DNA from: Saprospiraceae bacterium
GTDB lineage: Bacteria > Bacteroidota > Bacteroidia > Chitinophagales > Saprospiraceae
Direction of reading: 5' to 3'
Assembly: GCA_013001805.1 (NCBI GenBank)
Contig: JABDLW010000591.1
Coordinates: 1-9,447, forward strand
DNA: 9,447 bases
Shown here: piece by piece, positions 6,893 to 9,447 of the stretch
Layout: every line of letters starts with the position of its first letter
How positions within the stretch are numbered: position 1 is the stretch's first letter
The notes under the pieces: model-generated
What the model was told of the DNA's origin: nothing
Database searches by the model: none
Seen by the model: only the letters and a program-made list of their open reading frames with translations
Program-made: the position numbers and the translations under genes

Positions 6893-6977
6893 TCTGACGA
6901 AAAATCCCAAGCTTCTCTGTGTACACATAATTATAAGACGATACACAAGTAGACAAACCGATTTGTTTTTCGTCAGA
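6893..6977. repeat. 85-base segment bounded by 12-bp terminal inverted repeats
   Basis: TCTGACGAAAAA (6893-6904) and TTTTTCGTCAGA (6966-6977) are exact complements separated by 61 AT-rich bases that include the 10-bp palindrome TGTGTACACA (6918-6927). The shape is like a tiny non-autonomous insertion element, but no target-site duplication is visible at the ends and there is no coding capacity. Confidence 0.45.
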
Positions 6978-7211
6978 ATTTCAAGATGTTTTATATCAGA
7001 TCAAGACTGGAGGAGTGAAGCAGGGCGGTCGTCCTGTGATTGACGACAACGAAGAGATGGCATAAAACAGGAAGAAATTATAGATAATAATTAATGGGTT
7101 TGACTACTCGCTTTAGCCGAATCACTTTAGATAGTGGCCATGACTATTCGTTGTTGATCGGTGTCATCACCAATTTTGACCCGCATCATGTCTTTCGACA
7201 TTAACACCAAA

Positions 7212-7219
7212 TACCTTTG
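7212..7219 (+). promoter_or_regulatory. Bacteroidota -7 promoter element for the gene at 7234
   Basis: TACCTTTG is an exact match to the Bacteroidota -7 consensus TAnnTTTG. It ends 14 bases before the ATG, so the transcript would have a very short leader. No good TTTG -33 element is found at 19-21 bases upstream; the nearest is a weak TTTC at 7193-7196. A hairpin ATGTC-TTTC-GACAT (7188-7201) overlaps the expected -33 zone. Confidence 0.55.
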
Positions 7220-7233
7220 CGAAAAAATAAAAA

Positions 7234-7956
7234 ATGATGCTAAGAAAATTATTGATTTTCTTGCTAGTCGCCTTTTTGACAAAATTGAACAGTCAGGAAG
7301 CAAATATCTTTACCTATCCTGACGTTGATGCGCAGCTCATCAAACTATGGATTCAGGCGGAGAAGTCAGCGGGCTACCAACTGACTGAGACTTATATGGG
7401 CCTAGAAACTATTTGGTACATGTCAAAAGAACAACTTTTGCGAAAAGAGTTTAGGCATGTTAATATTGACGACTTCGTTGCAGAACAAGATCAACTTATC
7501 CGGACCATAGAGCCATTACTATCATCAAATGAATACCGGCAAATTGCAGAAAAATCCTATGTCATTCTGTGGAACTTTCAGGAGATCCGTAAGTACTTTA
7601 CCAGTGATCTATATCCACTGGATGAACTGCTGACTGCTTTTTCTACTTACGATAAATTGCACGCAGCAGTGGATGACCCTATGCTTGACCTGTATGAATG
7701 GAATGAATTCATACAGCTCTTTACAGATTTCAAGAAACAGTTTAAACGATATGTAGTGATGTCTGAGCCTGGGTTCTCCTCTGAGAAACATGTCTTATTT
7801 AAACTTGGTGTACAGCGTGTCTTCGAATGCTCGGAAGAATTCGAAGCCGCACTAAAAACAGCTCAGCAAAACGATTTTGTCGCACCGTGTGACGATACTC
7901 GTGATGCACTGATGGAATTGATATCGCTTTACCAGGATCCTGACTCGAGTCTTTAA
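7234..7956 (+). CDS. Secreted all-helical protein of unknown function
   Basis: A 240-residue protein with a clear signal peptide (MMLRKLLIFLLVAFLTKLNS, cleavage likely before Q21), so it is exported to the periplasm or beyond. The mature part has no motif I recognise. It is rich in amphipathic helical stretches with many aromatic and acidic residues (for example TETYMGLETIWYMSKEQLL, and YEWNEFIQLFTDFKKQFKRY around 154-173), suggesting a helical bundle. Two cysteines, C199 and C219, are the only ones and could form a disulfide. There is no haem-binding CxxCH, lipobox or clear metal-ligand pattern. It has its own likely promoter and ends 13 bases from the convergent RIC gene, with no obvious terminator between them. 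Either of the two adjacent ATG codons at 7234 and 7237 could start it. Confidence 0.75.
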   Translation: MMLRKLLIFLLVAFLTKLNSQEANIFTYPDVDAQLIKLWIQAEKSAGYQLTETYMGLETIWYMSKEQLLRKEFRHVNIDDFVAEQDQLIRTIEPLLSSNEYRQIAEKSYVILWNFQEIRKYFTSDLYPLDELLTAFSTYDKLHAAVDDPMLDLYEWNEFIQLFTDFKKQFKRYVVMSEPGFSSEKHVLFKLGVQRVFECSEEFEAALKTAQQNDFVAPCDDTRDALMELISLYQDPDSSL

Positions 7957-7969
7957 ATCTGCCTGCACA

Positions 7970-8692
7970 TTAAACCGTCATTTCCTCCATTTCCACACAT
8001 GCGGGAAAAATTATATTGTTCTCCAGGTGGATATGCAGATGTAGATCAGCGGCAAAATCTTTTAGCATAGCAAAGGCCACCCGGTAAGTAGTACAACCAT
8101 CTGCCGGTGCGGTAAACTGATCACTTAATTCTGCTATTTTGGCAAACCGGTCGCCTTCGTGCGTGTGCTCATCCATCATCATTCGCACCGGATTCCTCAC
8201 CGTACCAAATACCGGTGGATCCATATGTTCTTTCGCAGAAGCGGCTTCAGCTAATTTCCGGACATGAGGGAATAGAATATTTTCTTCTTTTTTCATATGT
8301 GCCGCCAGGTCCACTGCCGATTGCGCAAACTCTTCTGTGATTTCGAATAGTTCCGGATGATTGTGTCCGTGCACCTTACATAATTTGGCCAGATATTGCT
8401 GGATTACGGGAGTTGCTTCGTTAATATAGCGATGGTGTTTTTTCTCTACGTAGTCAACCAAAAGATCAATAGGCCAACTGTTAAAATCCGGAAGGTCTCC
8501 AACCGGAGTCGAGATAGCGGCATTTAATTTGCTCTCCAATTGATCCTGCTTAATATCCTTACCTTGACAAACTTCAGTAAGGGTCCGGTTTCCCCTGCAG
8601 CAGAAGTCTATTCCGTAAGATGTAAAAACGGCTGCGGCCCTATAGTCCCGGGCGACTATTTCTCCAATTGTTTTTTGATCCGTGATTTGCAT
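7970..8692 (-). CDS. ric: Iron-sulfur cluster repair di-iron protein RIC (YtfE/ScdA family)
   Basis: A full-length cytoplasmic protein of 240 residues that repairs Fe-S clusters damaged by nitric oxide or oxidants. The N-terminal ScdA_N domain (about 1-60) begins with TIGEIVARDYRAAAVFTSYG and has the hallmark IDFCCRGNRTL with adjacent C31 and C32. The C-terminal hemerythrin-like four-helix domain (about 75-235) carries the di-iron ligands: H86/H87 in VEKKHHRYI, H132 and E136 in HMKKEENILFP, H176 in MDEHTHEGD, and H220 and E224 in HIHLENNIIFP, aligning by eye with E. coli YtfE H84, H129, E133, H160, H204 and E208. The start at 8692 gives the standard family N-terminus. Upstream is a well-formed Bacteroidota promoter overlapped by a palindrome, so transcription is probably repressor-controlled. 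The neighbouring nrdJ is divergent. Confidence 0.95.
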   Translation of the reverse strand: MQITDQKTIGEIVARDYRAAAVFTSYGIDFCCRGNRTLTEVCQGKDIKQDQLESKLNAAISTPVGDLPDFNSWPIDLLVDYVEKKHHRYINEATPVIQQYLAKLCKVHGHNHPELFEITEEFAQSAVDLAAHMKKEENILFPHVRKLAEAASAKEHMDPPVFGTVRNPVRMMMDEHTHEGDRFAKIAELSDQFTAPADGCTTYRVAFAMLKDFAADLHLHIHLENNIIFPACVEMEEMTV

Positions 8693-8841
8693 GATTTCCT
8701 ATTTATGATGCGATTCAGAAAATATAATAAAATACATAGTTTGGCATGGCGTAAATCAAGTAACGCCGGTAAATAATTCCATAACAATTATGCCCTTCCC
8801 AGCAACCTGACGATAAGGAGTGGCATCTGTTTAACTCTATG

Positions 8842-8873
8842 CAAATATAAGTCAGTTTATTGAATCGGACAAA
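8842..8873 (-). promoter_or_regulatory. Bacteroidota-type promoter for ric
   Basis: Reading the minus strand, TTTG (8873-8870) is followed after 20 bases by TATATTTG (8849-8842), an excellent fit to the Bacteroidota sigma-70 consensus TTTG-N19-21-TAnnTTTG. The transcript would start near 8836, giving ric a leader of roughly 140 bases. Within that leader, GGCGT/ACGCC (8748-8752 and 8763-8767) can pair weakly; nothing resembling a known riboswitch is seen. Confidence 0.6.
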
Positions 8874-8888
8874 TATATCCGATTCAAT
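8859..8888. promoter_or_regulatory. Palindromic operator over the -33 element of the ric promoter
   Basis: ATTGAATCGGA (8859-8869) and TCCGATTCAAT (8878-8888) are perfect 11-bp complements separated by CAAATATA. The spacer contains the -33 TTTG of the ric promoter on the minus strand, so a dimeric protein bound here would block RNA polymerase. RIC genes in other bacteria are often controlled by NO-responsive Rrf2-family (NsrR) or Crp/Fnr-family regulators; which one acts here cannot be told from the sequence. Confidence 0.6.
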
Positions 8889-9111
8889 TTTTCGAAAGGC
8901 TGCCTAGATGTAAATAGTTGAAAGTTGATCAAAAGAAGAGAGTAATTTGGGATTTGAGAGATTAGAAAACCCATAGATCATTGGATTTGTTTCTTTTGAT
9001 TAAACTAGCCAATATTTACTACCGTTTTCCAGGCCATTTACAAATTAAAAATTGGTTAGTTGGCCCAATGGCACCCCCGGGTATTAGGCCGGTACTTGAC
9101 GCAGGATTTAT

Positions 9112-9132
9112 TTTTCCACAAGCTGTTGATAA
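9112..9132. promoter_or_regulatory. Inverted pair of DnaA-box-like sequences upstream of nrdJ
   Basis: TTTTCCACA (9112-9120) fits the DnaA box TTWTNCACA. Three bases later TGTTGATAA (9124-9132) is the complement of TTATCAACA, one mismatch from the consensus TTATNCACA. The pair is about 110-130 bases before the likely nrdJ start. DnaA controls nrdAB in E. coli, so the position is suggestive, but such sites also occur by chance in AT-rich DNA. Confidence 0.35.
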
Positions 9133-9156
9133 GATTTTACCTCAAAACGACATATG

Positions 9157-9181
9157 GTAACTTTATTTTATATAAAGTTGC
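9157..9181. repeat. Hairpin between the DnaA-box-like pair and nrdJ
   Basis: AACTTTAT (9159-9166) and ATAAAGTT (9172-9179) are exact complements around TTTAT, extended by a T-G and a G-C pair. The left arm overlaps TAACTTTA (9158-9165), one base off the Bacteroidota -7 motif TAnnTTTG, so this could be an operator over the nrdJ promoter or a leader hairpin. Confidence 0.4.
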
Positions 9182-9240
9182 AGGATGTTTTAATGTACTC
9201 AATTTTGTATCTTATGATTCCTGATATACATCCTGGTCAA

Positions 9241-9447
9241 ATGATGACTAAAACTGAAATGGTAACAAAGTACACTTATGCCGAAGCTCTCGCAGAAGCT
9301 ATGGTATATTTTGCAGGCGACGAACTGGCTGCCAGCGTATGGATAAATAAATATGCTTTAAAGGATTCGAAGGGTAATATTTACGAGTCATCACCCGATC
9401 AGATGCATCGAAGGATCGCCCGGGAAATAAGCCGTATAGAGCAAAAA
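9241..9447 (+). CDS. nrdJ: Adenosylcobalamin-dependent (class II) ribonucleotide reductase, N-terminal fragment
   Basis: The frame is open from 9133 to the right edge, so the gene is cut by the window after 69 codons from the ATG at 9241. The residues KYTYAEALAEAMVYFAGDEL, ASVWINKYALKDSKGNIYE and SPDQMHRRIAREISRIEQK match the N-terminus of vitamin B12-dependent ribonucleotide reductases, where they precede the 10-stranded barrel. The enzyme reduces ribonucleotides to deoxyribonucleotides using a cobalamin-derived radical, so it does not need oxygen. The start is uncertain: ATG codons at 9193, 9214, 9241, 9244 and 9256 are all in frame. The family N-terminus favours 9241, 9244 or 9256, since the upstream residues (MYSILYLMIPDIHPGQ) are not conserved to my knowledge. 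The catalytic residues lie outside the window. Family assignment is good but rests on a short stretch. Confidence 0.8.
   Translation, partial: MMTKTEMVTKYTYAEALAEAMVYFAGDELAASVWINKYALKDSKGNIYESSPDQMHRRIAREISRIEQK

Larger units (their letters stand above)
6420..7233. other. Long intergenic region rich in inverted repeats, no convincing gene
   Basis: About 810 bases between the divergent Usp gene and the secreted-protein gene. No ORF here looks like a protein; the longest I tried (ATG at 6550, 48 codons) has no recognisable features. The flanks are about 27-28% G+C by hand count, but 6661-6780 is about 62%. Several perfect inverted repeats lie end to end and are listed separately. The right end supplies the promoter of the gene at 7234. 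Likely contents are the two divergent promoters plus either a structured RNA or remnants of short mobile repeats. Confidence 0.7.
8889..9192. other. Intergenic region between the ric operator and nrdJ
   Basis: No gene is seen. It contains the palindrome TTGATCAA (8925-8932), a 10-bp inverted repeat ATCAAAAGAA/TTCTTTTGAT (8928-8937 and 8991-9000), a GC-rich patch around 9061-9095 and, near nrdJ, the DnaA-box-like pair and the hairpin listed separately. A cobalamin riboswitch would be a reasonable regulator for a B12-dependent enzyme, but I could not find its conserved B12 box. Confidence 0.55.

Noticed and set aside
6420..7233. CRISPR array or tRNA gene in the repeat-rich intergenic region
   Set aside because: The repeats are inverted pairs of different sequence rather than regularly spaced identical repeats, and no cloverleaf with a T-loop motif could be drawn.
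8925..8932. TTGATCAA (also at 6578-6585) as a Crp/Fnr site
   Set aside because: Crp/Fnr sites need a spacer of about four bases between TTGAT and ATCAA; these are gapless 8-bp palindromes, expected by chance in AT-rich DNA.
8889..9240. Cobalamin riboswitch or NrdR boxes upstream of nrdJ
   Set aside because: Searched by eye for the conserved B12 box and for paired NrdR sites; neither was found.

Overview
The window looks like a chromosomal segment of a member of the Bacteroidota, possibly of the Saprospiria type. The grounds are the gene families, the absence of clear Shine-Dalgarno sequences before most starts, and two matches to the Bacteroidota -7 promoter motif TAnnTTTG (7212-7219 on the plus strand, 8849-8842 on the minus strand). 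The phylum call is moderately firm; anything finer is a guess.

Layout, left to right. (1) Plus strand: the C-terminal end of a bacterial archaeo-eukaryotic release-factor-like (baeRF) protein cut by the window edge, a full-length P2-type (Ca2+-type) cation-pumping ATPase, and a small three-helix membrane protein. (2) Minus strand, convergent with these: a secreted YkuD-type L,D-transpeptidase, then a probable two-gene operon of a double-domain universal stress protein followed by a PolX-like helix-hairpin-helix protein with no polymerase domain. (3) An intergenic stretch of about 810 bases (6420-7233) with no convincing gene but many inverted repeats, including a GC-rich island of about 120 bases. 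(4) A secreted helical protein of unknown function on the plus strand, meeting tail to tail, 13 bases apart, the minus-strand gene for the di-iron Fe-S cluster repair protein RIC/YtfE/ScdA. (5) A regulatory intergenic region (8693-9240) holding the RIC promoter with an 11-bp-arm palindrome over its -33 element, and, facing right, the upstream region and first 69 codons of an adenosylcobalamin-dependent (class II) ribonucleotide reductase, nrdJ.

The genes share a stress theme rather than one pathway: translation or ribosome stress (baeRF), ion homeostasis (ATPase), cell-wall crosslinking (L,D-transpeptidase), universal stress protein, DNA-binding HhH protein, repair of Fe-S centres after nitrosative or oxidative damage (RIC), and an oxygen-independent ribonucleotide reductase. 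This resembles low-oxygen, NO or dormancy gene sets in other bacteria, for example the mycobacterial DosR regulon with its P-type ATPase CtpF and many Usp proteins. That parallel is inference. No CRISPR array, tRNA, rRNA or intact transposase gene was seen.
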